Shown: one piece after another, positions 7,754 through 16,991 of the stretch
Position numbering within the stretch: position 1 is the first letter of the stretch
Layout: every line of letters begins with the position of its first letter
Assembly: GCF_002846575.1 (NCBI RefSeq)
Contig: NZ_PJND01000007.1
Span: 1,674,001 to 1,738,000, forward strand
Origin: Flavobacterium lindanitolerans
Lineage (GTDB): Bacteria > Bacteroidota > Bacteroidia > Flavobacteriales > Flavobacteriaceae
Direction: 5' to 3'
DNA length: 64,000 nt
Made by a program: the position numbers and the translations under genes
The notes under the pieces: generated by a model
Database searches by the model: none
Told to the model about the DNA's origin: nothing
The model's input: the letters and a program-made list of their open reading frames with translations, nothing else

Positions 7754-9250
7754 TTATAAATCCATCAATAATGTAAGTGTTACATTGTTGCTGACAGTTT
7801 TGACTGTGGTCGGGTCAACAAGTCCTTGTGAAAAGAAAGTCTGCTGTATGTCTCTTTTGGCATAAGAATATGCCGCGTCCAGCCTTGTTCCTCCAAAATT
7901 ATAGCCAAGACCTGCTGAAAATCCTTGCAGATCTCCAACTGTTTTTCCATTTTTATAAGGGCTTTGCTCAAAACGGTAACCGCCTCTGAAACTCCATTGT
8001 TTTGCTTTTGCCTCAGCACCAATGCGTACTTCAGATGTTACGTCAAGCAGTGATTCTAATTGTGCATTTGTTTGGCGGTAGTCGTTGCTTGGTCTGAAGC
8101 GGATATTACTGTAATCTTTCATGGCGTAATCTACACTGATTAGTCCATATTTTCCAAAAACATAGGCTAAGCTTCCTGTGTATTTTCCAGGCGTTTGTAA
8201 ACGATATGACGGATAAATCATGGTTATATTCGGATCGACAATTACAGGGTTGCGGGTTCCGCAGTCCGGACAGTCTACGACCAGATTCTGGCGTAACTCT
8301 TCATTCAGACGAAACCAGGTAGGTGATTCATAGGCAAGTCCAATGCGGAATTCAGGAGTTACTTTAGCAATGGCTCCAACCTGGAATGAAAATCCGTTAC
8401 CGTAAGTGTATAATTCATTTCGGAAACGCAAAGCCTGAGGTCCTGAATTTGGATTATTGCCAGGCGTATCCAAATAATCTTCATAGAAGTTGGTTACGCG
8501 GGTATAGTCTGTGAAATGTGAATTCAGGCTAAGACCAAAATAAAACCGGTCTGTGTATTGCACTCCTCCATTAAAGGAAAGCTTTCCGTTATATCCGCTA
8601 GTCTCAATAAAATTCTCCTGGAAATAATTGCCGCCAACAGGTGCATTTGGAGTATAAACCGTATTGTTGTCGGTATTGGTAGCAGGATTGATGAGGTAGC
8701 CGTAATAGCCGAAATAAGCCTGCTGTTCTCTGTATGTTAGTGCTTCAAAAGGCAAATTGGTAATATCACCTAACGGAATTCCGTTGGCATGGCTTGAGAA
8801 ATACTGCGACACGGAGTTCGTAGGATTAAATCCGGCAGCATGAAACTGATTGTCGAAATTGGAAACATTTTCATAGTTCGCCGCAACTGTAAATTTTTTC
8901 CAATTGCTTGAAGCATCTTCGTTTTCGAAAACCCAGATAGCTCCCAATTGGTTCAGGTCAAAACTATTGTCTCTTTCTTTAGTGGTGGTGCCAAAATAGC
9001 GTGACTTGTTACTGATGCTGTAGTTGCTAAGTGTTATGGCAATCTGATTGGTCGTAAAAACTGCACTTCCGGCTGGATTAACGCTAATTGCCGAAAAATC
9101 GCCTCCAAGAGCACCAAAAGCACCACTCATCCCTCTAAAGCGGGCCGTACCGGTCAGGTTGTCCTGAGCATACCTCATGGCATCGGAAACTTCTTGTGCC
9201 TGAGCACTTAAAGCAAATCCCGCAATCATAAATAAAAAATACTTTTTCAT
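7754..9250 (-). CDS. OmpP1/FadL/TodX-family outer-membrane protein
   Basis: The 498-residue protein has a signal peptide (MKKYFLFMIAGFALSAQA). It then has the plug-like N-terminal segment DAMRYAQDNLTGTARFRGMS and FGALGGDFSAISVNPAGSAV, where NPA is the FadL-family hallmark. The rest alternates aromatic-rich amphipathic strands typical of a beta barrel and ends with a strand closing on a hydrophobic residue (VTLTLLMDL). FadL-type barrels import hydrophobic compounds such as fatty acids or aromatics. In Bacteroidota such proteins are often labelled hemin receptors without proof. It is a single gene, convergent with the M23 peptidase. The substrate is unknown. Confidence 0.85.
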   Translation of the reverse strand: MKKYFLFMIAGFALSAQAQEVSDAMRYAQDNLTGTARFRGMSGAFGALGGDFSAISVNPAGSAVFTTNQIAITLSNYSISNKSRYFGTTTKERDNSFDLNQLGAIWVFENEDASSNWKKFTVAANYENVSNFDNQFHAAGFNPTNSVSQYFSSHANGIPLGDITNLPFEALTYREQQAYFGYYGYLINPATNTDNNTVYTPNAPVGGNYFQENFIETSGYNGKLSFNGGVQYTDRFYFGLSLNSHFTDYTRVTNFYEDYLDTPGNNPNSGPQALRFRNELYTYGNGFSFQVGAIAKVTPEFRIGLAYESPTWFRLNEELRQNLVVDCPDCGTRNPVIVDPNITMIYPSYRLQTPGKYTGSLAYVFGKYGLISVDYAMKDYSNIRFRPSNDYRQTNAQLESLLDVTSEVRIGAEAKAKQWSFRGGYRFEQSPYKNGKTVGDLQGFSAGLGYNFGGTRLDAAYSYAKRDIQQTFFSQGLVDPTTVKTVSNNVTLTLLMDL

Positions 9251-9341
9251 AGGGTTAATTTTTTTCTTAGGGGTTCAAAAAAATACCTATGCTATAACTT
9301 TTACGTTTAGACATAGGCATTCTGTATCATTAAATTAAGTG

Positions 9342-10333
9342 TTATCCTCTTCGTCCGCCGCCACCGCCGCCAGATCTTCCGCCGCCGCCATAGGAACCTC
9401 CACCTGATGATCTTCCGCCGCCGCTTGAGCTAGGGCTGCTGTATGATGGTCTTGATGGTGCCACATTTTGGCTTCTTGTAGAATTGCTTCGGTTTGGAGT
9501 ACTGTAATTGTTGCTGTTATTTCTTGTGGTATTATAACTGTTTCGTGTTGTGTTATAATCTCTTGAGCTTGAATTATAGTCTCTTGAATTTGTAGTACTG
9601 TTGCTACGGGTTCCGGTTGTGTTATATCTTGTTGAATTTCGGTTGGAATAATAAGTTCCTTCCCCTCTTCTCGAAGTGTTGTATGCATTATTGCTTCTGT
9701 AGCTTCTTGTTGCAGAATTGCTTCTGTAATAATTGTTTCTTCCAAAGCTGTTGTTGGCGTAGTAGCTTCTTCTTCCGTTGGCATAAGCGTAGTTATTGTA
9801 GTAGTGACCTCCATGCCAGTGGTTCCAACCGCCGTAATAAGGATAGTACCAATTGTTCCAGCCCCAGCCCCAGCCAAGACCCCAACTTGATCCGTACCAG
9901 CTATTCCAGCCCCAACCGCCATACCAGCCTCCCCAGCCAAGACCCCAGCCCCAGCCTGGTCCGTACCAATTATTCCAGCCCCAACTATTGTCGTAAATGT
10001 TTACAGTTACATTATCAGAGTTGCTTCCCCAGGCAGGATAGGATGCTGCAGTAGCTACATAAGTAGTATCGTTATAAGCCGGTGTGATGCATAATTGTTT
10101 GAATCGGTAAAGATTTCAGGATCATCCTGAAGCGATCTGAAATATTCTCTGTAGCCGTTGCTACTTTCATTGTTTGCAGTAGTGTTAGATCTTCTTTCGT
10201 TATTGTTGTAAACTCCATCGGAATCATAATAAGATGAATTCTGGTATGACCCACATGAAGTCATAAGAATTGCCAGCAATCCGATTAATGAATAAAGGGA
10301 TGCTGATTTTGGGGAAATGTAATAAGTTTTCAT
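9342..10333 (-). pseudogene. Frameshifted Trp/Gly-rich lipoprotein (low complexity)
   Basis: The start at 10333 gives a lipoprotein signal with lipobox MTSC, then a Ser/Asn-rich linker and DDPEIFTDSNNYAS. The frame then meets an early stop. Adding one base near 10083 moves into a long open frame: PAYNDTTYVATAASYPAWG, then NVTVNIYDNSWGWNNWYG. About 60 residues of Trp/Gly/Asn/Tyr repeats follow, then a Ser/Asn/Arg/Tyr region, and a Gly-Arg-rich tail to a TAA at 9342. The length of 992 nt is one short of a multiple of three. Related lipoproteins occur upstream of proS in Flavobacteriaceae as far as I recall. Mutation and sequencing error are both possible. Probably surface-exposed; function unknown. 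Confidence 0.75.
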
Positions 10334-10445
10334 ATCTAGAGCAATTTTATTGTTGGACAATACAAAAGACAATACAAAAATAATTAGTTTTGCTGAATTA
10401 TCTAGTTAAATAAAGTTAAACAATATTTGTGCCAAACTATTCAAT

Positions 10446-11924
10446 ATGAGTAAGAACCTTACAAAAAGATCAGAAGATTATTCCAAATGGTATAATGAAC
10501 TGGTAGTAAAAGCAGATTTAGCCGAAAATTCAGGGGTTAGAGGCTGTATGGTTATCAAACCATACGGTTATGCCATCTGGGAAAAGATGCAGGCGGAGTT
10601 AGACAGAATGTTCAAAGAAACCGGACATCAGAATGCTTATTTCCCGCTATTTGTACCCAAAAGCATGTTTGAGGCTGAAGAGAAAAATGCAGAAGGTTTT
10701 GCTAAAGAATGCGCAATCGTTACTCATTATAGATTAAAAAATGATCCGGATAAACCGGGGAAATTAATGGTGGATCCTAATGCCAGGCTGGAAGAGGAAT
10801 TGATTGTCCGTCCAACGAGCGAGGCTATTATCTGGTCTACTTATAAAGGGTGGGTACAGTCTTATAGAGATTTGCCACTTCTGATTAACCAGTGGGCAAA
10901 CGTAGTGCGCTGGGAAATGAGAACCCGTTTGTTTTTGAGGACGGCCGAATTTTTATGGCAGGAAGGACATACGGCTCATGCGACACAAAGCGAAGCGATA
11001 GCAGAATCAGAACAAATGATGAATGTGTATGCTGATTTTGTACAGAATTTTATGGCCATTCCTGTAATCAAAGGAGTAAAGACGGAAACGGAGCGCTTTG
11101 CCGGAGCAGTAGAAACCTATTGTATAGAAGCCTTGATGCAGGACGGAAAGGCCCTGCAGGCCGGTACATCCCATTTCTTAGGGCAAAATTTTGCGAAAGC
11201 TTTTGATGTTAAATTTGCCAATGCAGAAGGAAAGCAAGAGCATGTTTGGGGAACTTCCTGGGGTGTTTCGACACGTCTGATGGGAGCTTTGGTTATGACG
11301 CATTCTGATGATAACGGATTGGTTTTGCCTCCAAATCTGGCGCCAATTCAAGTCGTGATTGTTCCTATCTACAAAACGGATGAAGAATTTGCAGCCATAA
11401 CTGAAGCTGCAAATACATTAGTGTCACAATTGCGAAAACTAAGAATTTCTGTCAAGTTCGATGACAGGACGACCCAGAAGCCAGGATTTAAATTTGCGGA
11501 ATGGGAATTAAAAGGTGTTCCTGTTAGGGTAGCAGTTGGTCCGAAAGATTTGGAGAACGGAACTTTTGAGGTGGCAAGAAGAGATACTTTGTCTAAAGAA
11601 GTCGTTTTAAAGGATAATATAGTAAGCCATATTAACGGCCTGTTGGAAGAAATTCAGGATAGTTTGTTTAGTAAGGCATTGGAATACAGGGATACACATA
11701 TCACCGAAGTAAATTCCTTTGATGAGTTTAAAGATGTTTTAGAGAATAAAGGAGGTTTTATTGCGGCTCATTGGGATGGAACTCCTGAGACAGAAGAGAA
11801 AATCAAAGACCTTACTAAAGCAACAATCAGGTGTATTGCTTTGGATAGAGTAGAAGAGTCCGGAAGCTGCGTGTTTACTGGAAAACCTTCTGTTGGAAGA
11901 GTGCTTTTCGCAAAGGCATACTAA
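10446..11924 (+). CDS. proS: Prolyl-tRNA synthetase
   Basis: The 492-residue protein is the short, archaeal/eukaryote-like form of class II ProRS without the editing insertion. It starts [19 protein letters not shown]. The class II motifs are visible: motif 1 around [20 protein letters not shown], motif 2 in [20 protein letters not shown], and motif 3 near [17 protein letters not shown]. An anticodon-binding domain ([10 protein letters not shown] onward) and a C-terminal zinc-like domain complete it. It charges tRNA-Pro. It is divergent from the Trp/Gly-rich lipoprotein gene with a 112-bp shared upstream region. Confidence 0.96.
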   Translation: MSKNLTKRSEDYSKWYNELVVKADLAENSGVRGCMVIKPYGYAIWEKMQAELDRMFKETGHQNAYFPLFVPKSMFEAEEKNAEGFAKECAIVTHYRLKNDPDKPGKLMVDPNARLEEELIVRPTSEAIIWSTYKGWVQSYRDLPLLINQWANVVRWEMRTRLFLRTAEFLWQEGHTAHATQSEAIAESEQMMNVYADFVQNFMAIPVIKGVKTETERFAGAVETYCIEALMQDGKALQAGTSHFLGQNFAKAFDVKFANAEGKQEHVWGTSWGVSTRLMGALVMTHSDDNGLVLPPNLAPIQVVIVPIYKTDEEFAAITEAANTLVSQLRKLRISVKFDDRTTQKPGFKFAEWELKGVPVRVAVGPKDLENGTFEVARRDTLSKEVVLKDNIVSHINGLLEEIQDSLFSKALEYRDTHITEVNSFDEFKDVLENKGGFIAAHWDGTPETEEKIKDLTKATIRCIALDRVEESGSCVFTGKPSVGRVLFAKAY

Positions 11925-11952
11925 AAAAAATAAAAAAAAATTGAGGTAGCTA

Positions 11953-11982
11953 TTGTGCGAATAAAAAATAGTTGTATTTTTG
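11953..11982 (+). promoter_or_regulatory. Promoter of the tRNA-Glu pair (and perhaps rpsT)
   Basis: TTG at 11953-11955 and TATTTTTG at 11975-11982 are separated by 19 bases. This is a near-ideal Bacteroidota promoter, ending 20 bases before the first tRNA. Confidence 0.8.
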
Positions 11983-12002
11983 CATCCGCATTAGAGAAGC
12001 AA

Positions 12003-12074
12003 GGCCCGTTCGTCTATCGGTTAGGACGCCAGGTTTTCATCCTGGTAAGGGGGGTTCGATTCCCCCACGGGCTA
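12003..12074 (+). tRNA. tRNA-Glu (anticodon TTC), copy 1
   Basis: The acceptor stem is GGCCCGT / ACGGGCT with discriminator A. The anticodon stem CCAGG/CCTGG carries loop TTTTCAT (anticodon TTC), and the T arm holds GTTCGATTC. The cloverleaf is complete at 72 nt; the CCA end is not encoded. It differs from the second copy by paired changes in the acceptor and T stems. Confidence 0.95.
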
Positions 12075-12121
12075 CAAGTTCAAAGTTTATTGAAAGTATA
12101 AACTAACTTAGAAGGATTCAA

Positions 12122-12193
12122 GGTCCGTTCGTCTAGGGGTTAGGACGCCAGGTTTTCATCCTGGTAACAGGGGTTCGATTCCCCTACGGACTA
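12122..12193 (+). tRNA. tRNA-Glu (anticodon TTC), copy 2
   Basis: The acceptor stem is GGTCCGT / ACGGACT with discriminator A. The anticodon arm is identical to copy 1 (anticodon TTC), and the T stem is AGGGG/CCCCT. It lies 47 bases after copy 1 and 32 bases before rpsT, probably in the same transcript. Confidence 0.95.
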
Positions 12194-12225
12194 CAAAAAA
12201 ACATTTAAAGAAAAAAAGGAAGAAA

Positions 12226-12477
12226 ATGGCAAATCATAAGTCAGCTCTAAAAAGAATCAGAAGTAACGAAAAGAAAAGAGTATTAAACAGATACCAACAC
12301 AAAACTACTCGTAATGCGATCAAAGCTTTGCGTTTGGCTACTGATAAATCTGATGCTGCTGCAAAACTATCAGGTGTTATTTCTATGATTGATAAATTGG
12401 CTAAGAAAAATATTATCCACAATAATAAAGCTGCCAATTTAAAATCTAAATTGACTAAACACGTTTCTGCTCTTTAA
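12226..12477 (+). CDS. rpsT: 30S ribosomal protein S20
   Basis: The 83-residue, Lys/Arg-rich protein begins MANHKSALKRIRSNEKKRVLN and continues with the HKTTRNAIKALR region typical of S20 (bS20). The three-helix protein binds 16S rRNA and aids 30S assembly. It lies just after two tRNA-Glu genes and has no obvious promoter of its own in the 32-base gap, so it may be read from the tRNA promoter. It is followed by a terminator at 12507-12529. Confidence 0.96.
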   Translation: MANHKSALKRIRSNEKKRVLNRYQHKTTRNAIKALRLATDKSDAAAKLSGVISMIDKLAKKNIIHNNKAANLKSKLTKHVSAL

Positions 12478-12506
12478 TCAGGTGCTGAATCGCTAAAATA
12501 TAAAAT

Positions 12507-12529
12507 GCCCTCATCAGAGGGCTTTTTTT
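12507..12529 (+). terminator. Terminator after rpsT
   Basis: GCCCTC/GAGGGC stem with a 4-base loop, followed by seven T. Confidence 0.85.
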
Positions 12530-12586
12530 ATATTCGTATTTCGAGTCACTAACGAGATATGGACCAAGTTTTAAAATTACCAAAAT

Positions 12587-12617
12587 AAAAAAGCTCTCAA
12601 TTTTGAGAGCTTTTTTT
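12587..12617 (-). terminator. Terminator of the phosphorelay operon
   Basis: An AGCTCTCAA/TTGAGAGCT palindrome flanked by A- and T-runs sits at the end of the leftward response-regulator gene and could act in both directions. Confidence 0.75.
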
Positions 12618-13014
12618 ATAATTTGTCTTTGAGGTCTTCCAGCATTTCTTTTGTAATGGGCTTAGACAAGAAGTCGATTACAATGGGATAGGTCTTTGAT
12701 TTTTCAATATCTGTCGGGTCAATAGTAGATGAAAGTACAATAACCTTTGTTTTTGTATTGAATTCCTGATACTCCTTTTTAGTAAAATTGTCGAGAAATT
12801 CCCAACCACCCATAACCGGCATGTTCAGGTCTAAAAAGATAAGTTCAGGACAATGGGTTTCATTATTAGCTTTAAGCTTTTCATAATAGTCCATAGCCTC
12901 CTGGCCATTTTTTGCAGTAATTATTTCTTCTGTAAAAGACGCTTTGGCAATTACCATCTTATAAAGCATTAGAGTAATTGGATCATCATCCACACATAAG
13001 ATTTTATGTAGCAT
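12616..13014 (-). CDS. Single-domain response regulator (CheY-like)
   Basis: The 132-residue protein is a bare receiver domain: acidic pocket VDDD at 8-11, phosphoacceptor Asp62 in IFLDLNMPVMGG, a Ser/Thr-type switch residue after VIVLSS, and the conserved Lys in FLSKPI. There is no output domain, so it probably passes phosphate on or acts by protein contact. It starts one base after the stop of the large hybrid kinase (TAAAATG), a strong sign of coupled translation and of a shared phosphorelay. It is the last gene of a four-gene operon. Confidence 0.9.
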   Translation of the reverse strand: MLHKILCVDDDPITLMLYKMVIAKASFTEEIITAKNGQEAMDYYEKLKANNETHCPELIFLDLNMPVMGGWEFLDNFTKKEYQEFNTKTKVIVLSSTIDPTDIEKSKTYPIVIDFLSKPITKEMLEDLKDKL

Positions 13015-13015
13015 T

Positions 13016-16000
13016 TTATTCCTTTTTGAATGTTAATGTAAACTTAGTTCCTTTATTTACCTGGCTTTGAACATCAATTGTTCCGCCCATCGTTTCAACT
13101 TGAGATTTGACAAGATATAACCCGAGTCCTTTACTGTCCGGATAATTATGGAATCTTTGGTATAGCCCGAAAATCTTGTCTTTATTTCGTTCAATATCGA
13201 TTCCTATTCCGTTGTCCTCAAAGGTAAGAATTGTCTTATCAACTTTCTCCTTTGTAGTGATAGTTATTTTTAATTTTTTTGCAGGATTCCTATATTTTAT
13301 GGCATTTGTAAGCAAATTCAACATGATGCTTTCCAGATAAGCCTTGTTCATGTTTGAAAGCGAGTCGTTTTCAAGATTGATTTTCAGGATTGGCTGGTGC
13401 AGGTTTATAAGATAGCTTAGCTGGTCAAAAACAGTTTCGAATACTTCACTGAAAAGAACTTCTTCTTTCTGGATAGACGGATTGTCTTTGATAATAACAA
13501 CTTTGACAAGGTCATTTATGGTTTCGTTTAGAAGATGGGTAGACTTTGTAAAGCCATTGAGTATGAGTTTCAGGTCGTCATTTTCTATAGGAATATCTTC
13601 AATCAGGTTCAAAAGCCCGGTTAGGTTGGATAACGGCGCCCTGAGATTGTGTGATGTTATATAAGAGAACTGTTTTAAATCCTTATTGTTTTGTGTTAAT
13701 TCACGGATGAGCTGTTCCCGTTCTTTTTCCTGTCTTTTCAGAAGGGTAATGTCCCGCTGTATCGAAATCCAGTGTGAAAGCTGTCCTTCTTTGTTTGTAA
13801 TTGGAATCATGGAAAAGCTGACCCAGTATTCTTCACCATTCTTTTTGTAGCTAATGGTTTCAATCTGTGTTTCCTCTTCATTTTTGATAGCCGTAACCAG
13901 TTTTTTCAATTCCGATTCGTCAGAATTTTTACCTCTGAAGAGTAATGGTGATTTTCCAATGACTTCAGATGCCTTGTAGCCGGACATTTCTGCAAATGCC
14001 TGATTGGCAAAGATAATTTTTGGAATAGAAGTTTCAGAAGTATCATTGTCTGTAATGATGACCGCATCTTTGGCCTGTGTAATAACAGTTTCCAGAAGCT
14101 TTAGTCGCTGTTCTTCCTCTTTCTGCTTGGTGACATCCTGCATGGAACCAATCATTCGTATTGGTTTACCATTGCTGTTTTTAATCAGGAAGCCTCGGTC
14201 AAAAACGTGTTTGTAGGTACCGTCAATACATTTGAAACGGTATTCATCCTGCCATTTTTCAACTTTTTTCTCAAGAAAATTGTATAGTTTAACCGATACT
14301 CTAAGGCTGTCTTCCGGATGTATTCTGTCAAACCACCATTTTGATGTATCGCCAACATCTTCTTTTTTGTATCCAAAAACACTGCGGATTCCTTTGTTCC
14401 ATTGAAAATCATCTTCCTGAATTTTCCAATCCCAAATGGTGTCACTGGTTGCTTTGGCAACAATGTCATAGCGGTCTATGGCTTCTTTTAATTCTTCGCC
14501 GGCCCGTCTGTTTTCAATCACTACGCCTACCAGATTGGCAATGCGGTCGAGCAGATAGATTTCATTAGGATTAGGCTCTCTGTTGGTTTTGTAATAGGTT
14601 ACGAAACTGGCCAGACTGGAACCGTCTGTTTTTCTAATCGGGATCGACCAACAGGATTTTAGACCATTGGCTATGGCAGCCGGAGCAAAATTTTTGCAGA
14701 GTGGTTCTTTTTCAATATCGGAAATAAAAGCACTTTCGTTTTTAAAGATACTTTTTTTCGAATCAATATCGTTTATAGATTCGATATAACCTTTTGGAAG
14801 CGAATTGCCTACAAAGTGTTTTATCTTATGGTTTTTGATTTCAATAATGGAGCATAAGGCATCCGGCATCAAAGTTTCGATGTTTTGGATTACTTTCTCC
14901 AAAACGTCCTTTAATGATTTGTTGGGTTCCGCATTAAGCCTGTAGGTGTCTTTTTCAAATGCAAGTATGGTTTCCTGGAACCTGCGTGTTGTAATATCCT
15001 GAAGGGCACCTATTTTTTTAACCTGTTTGCCATCTTCCCATATCAGGTCAAAGCGGTCCAAAACATGGGCATAGGTGTCATCCTGTTTGCGGAAACGGTA
15101 TTCTATTTCATGGTGCGAACCTGAAGAATCTTCTTTTATAGCGGCAATTTTTTCCCTGACTTCCTCTCTTTCGTCAGGATGCAGCCGGGATACCCAAAAA
15201 TCCAAATCCAGATACTGCTGGTCTTTAAAATCAAATCCGAATATTTTTTTGTAATTGGAGCCTGCAATGTATATTTTCTTTGTTTCAGCATCGAATTCAT
15301 ATATCGCATCACTTGTTGCCTTTGCGATAGCTTCATAGCGAAGGTTGCTTTCCTTGATTTTAAGTTCGTTTTCAATCCTTTCGGTTACATCACGCGCATT
15401 GAGTACAATTCCGTTAACTGCGGCATTGTCTCTCATGTCGATGACATTGGCTTCGAGCCATCGCCAATTGTCGTTTATACCAATGTATCGGAACGGCCGG
15501 GTGGCAATGCGTTTTTCTGTTTTTAATCTGGAAAATTCCTGTTTGAAAATTTCCTTTTCGTCCGGGTGAAGCTGGTCGAAGGCATTGAGACCGATGTAAT
15601 CATCCGGATTTATTCCGTAATTGGTCTGAACATTCGGGCTGATATAAGTAAATACGCCATCAGTGTCAAGAATGGAAATCAGTTCTGAACCGTCCTGAAC
15701 CAGGGCTTTGAACCTTTGTTCGTTCAGTTCATTCTCTTTTTCGGTTTTAAGTCTTTCTGTAACGTCTGTTACTAATACAAGTCGGGCTCTTTTTCCATTG
15801 AAATTAATTTCATTGCCTTGGGTAATGACATCAATTGTTTCGCTATTTTTTGTGGTATGTTTGAAAGACATTTCCACAAATTTTCCATTTTCCCTAAGTG
15901 ATTTTACTAAAGCCATGGCTTTTTCAGTGTCATCTTTGGCTACAAGGGTGGAAGCTTTCAGATTTAGGAATTCTTCTCTGGTATAGCCGTATTTTCTTAT

Positions 16001-16513
16001 AGCGGCATCATTGGCATCCAAAACATGTAGCGTTTCAATGTCATAGACTAGTTTTGGCAGCGGACTGTATTGAAAAATATCTTTGTATTTTTTTTCTGAA
16101 TCGCTCAGCTTCTGTGCTATTTTCTTGCGTTCGATATTGTAGAGTATCGTTTTGAAAAGCAAAGAAGCGTTCAGGTCTTCTTTCTGCAGGTAGTCGGAAA
16201 CTCCATACGAAAGTGACTTGATGCTGAATTCCTTGTCAGAAAATCCGGTTAGTATGATTATCGGAATGTCTCTCGATATGGGGATGATTTCATTCAAAAG
16301 CCGTTCGCCTTCTCCGTCGGGAAGAATCAGGTCCAGAAAAATAATATCTATTTTTTCTTCCGTATTCAGAATGTTCCGGGCTTCTTTGAGATTCCTGGCC
16401 TCATAAAAAACGGGATGACGGAATTCTTCTCTTATATAATCTTTAATCAGCACCAGGTCGCCCTGATTGTCTTCGATTATTAAAAAGTGAATACCTTCTT
16501 TTTGAAACGTCAT
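13016..16513 (-). CDS. Hybrid sensor kinase: REC, multiple PAS, GAF, HisKA, HATPase
   Basis: The protein of 1165 residues begins with a receiver domain (1-125, IEDNQGD and phosphoacceptor in IIFLDLILPDGEGE). PAS/PAC units follow at about 145-265, 265-385 and 390-515. Next come a GAF-like domain (about 530-670) and two more PAS units (about 680-800 and 805-925). The H-box SYITSHNLRAPLSNL has His955. The ATPase domain carries the N box (LNLLTNAIKYRN), EDNGIGID and GLGLYLVKSQVE. No membrane segment is evident, so it is probably cytosolic. A receiver at the N-terminus rather than the C-terminus suggests it is itself a target of an upstream kinase. It is preceded by a response regulator 6 bases away and followed by another 1 base away. 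Confidence 0.9.
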   Translation of the reverse strand: MTFQKEGIHFLIIEDNQGDLVLIKDYIREEFRHPVFYEARNLKEARNILNTEEKIDIIFLDLILPDGEGERLLNEIIPISRDIPIIILTGFSDKEFSIKSLSYGVSDYLQKEDLNASLLFKTILYNIERKKIAQKLSDSEKKYKDIFQYSPLPKLVYDIETLHVLDANDAAIRKYGYTREEFLNLKASTLVAKDDTEKAMALVKSLRENGKFVEMSFKHTTKNSETIDVITQGNEINFNGKRARLVLVTDVTERLKTEKENELNEQRFKALVQDGSELISILDTDGVFTYISPNVQTNYGINPDDYIGLNAFDQLHPDEKEIFKQEFSRLKTEKRIATRPFRYIGINDNWRWLEANVIDMRDNAAVNGIVLNARDVTERIENELKIKESNLRYEAIAKATSDAIYEFDAETKKIYIAGSNYKKIFGFDFKDQQYLDLDFWVSRLHPDEREEVREKIAAIKEDSSGSHHEIEYRFRKQDDTYAHVLDRFDLIWEDGKQVKKIGALQDITTRRFQETILAFEKDTYRLNAEPNKSLKDVLEKVIQNIETLMPDALCSIIEIKNHKIKHFVGNSLPKGYIESINDIDSKKSIFKNESAFISDIEKEPLCKNFAPAAIANGLKSCWSIPIRKTDGSSLASFVTYYKTNREPNPNEIYLLDRIANLVGVVIENRRAGEELKEAIDRYDIVAKATSDTIWDWKIQEDDFQWNKGIRSVFGYKKEDVGDTSKWWFDRIHPEDSLRVSVKLYNFLEKKVEKWQDEYRFKCIDGTYKHVFDRGFLIKNSNGKPIRMIGSMQDVTKQKEEEQRLKLLETVITQAKDAVIITDNDTSETSIPKIIFANQAFAEMSGYKASEVIGKSPLLFRGKNSDESELKKLVTAIKNEEETQIETISYKKNGEEYWVSFSMIPITNKEGQLSHWISIQRDITLLKRQEKEREQLIRELTQNNKDLKQFSYITSHNLRAPLSNLTGLLNLIEDIPIENDDLKLILNGFTKSTHLLNETINDLVKVVIIKDNPSIQKEEVLFSEVFETVFDQLSYLINLHQPILKINLENDSLSNMNKAYLESIMLNLLTNAIKYRNPAKKLKITITTKEKVDKTILTFEDNGIGIDIERNKDKIFGLYQRFHNYPDSKGLGLYLVKSQVETMGGTIDVQSQVNKGTKFTLTFKKE

Positions 16514-16519
16514 CGGTTA

Positions 16520-16948
16520 CTATTTTTTAGGCAGTTGAACCATTGATAGCCAGAACTCTTCAATTGCGGCTACCGTCTCCAAAAAATTATCGGCTTCGAT
16601 GGGTTTTGTTATAAAGCAATTTACGTGGTTTTGATAGCTCTTCAGTATGTCGCTTTCAGATGACGATGTGGTTAGCATAATTACAGGTATATGTTGAATT
16701 TGGGGATTCGATTTAATTCTGGCCAAAACTTCATGGCCGTTTAGTTTTGGGAGGTTTATATCCAGAAGGATGAGGTCTGGCATTATAGCATTTTTATAAG
16801 CTCCCTTTTTTTCTAAAAACTGTATAGCCTCCCATCCATCTTTTACGACTGAGATTTCTTTTCGTATACTGCCATAGCCCAGGGCTTCTCTTGTTAGCAG
16901 GATATCGCCTTCATTGTCTTCAATCAGTAAAATAACAATTGATTCCAT
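16520..16948 (-). CDS. Rcp1-like single-domain response regulator
   Basis: The ATG at 16948 gives MESIVILLIEDNEGDILLTR, the usual start of the Rcp1-type receiver family. An upstream TTG start at 16972 is possible but less likely. Phosphoacceptor Asp63 lies in LILLDINLPKLNGHEVL, and the conserved Lys in CFITKPIEADNF. Rcp1-like regulators typically receive phosphate from phytochrome-like or PAS kinases. The gene lies 43 bases after the membrane kinase gene and 6 bases before the hybrid kinase gene, so it probably links the two. Confidence 0.9.
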   Translation of the reverse strand: MESIVILLIEDNEGDILLTREALGYGSIRKEISVVKDGWEAIQFLEKKGAYKNAIMPDLILLDINLPKLNGHEVLARIKSNPQIQHIPVIMLTTSSSESDILKSYQNHVNCFITKPIEADNFLETVAAIEEFWLSMVQLPKK

Positions 16949-16991
16949 TGGGCACAGATTAGAATTTAACAAATATAATAAAACTATTCAC

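Noticed and set aside
9335..9940. A 201-residue open frame rich in Thr, Gly and Ala
   Set aside because: It is a shifted reading of the Trp/Gly-rich lipoprotein gene; the correct frame gives repeats and a Gly-Arg tail that make sense, and this frame starts inside the repeats.
10055..10372. A separate short lipoprotein gene of 105 residues
   Set aside because: It is the N-terminal part of the frameshifted lipoprotein; the next segment follows after one missing base.
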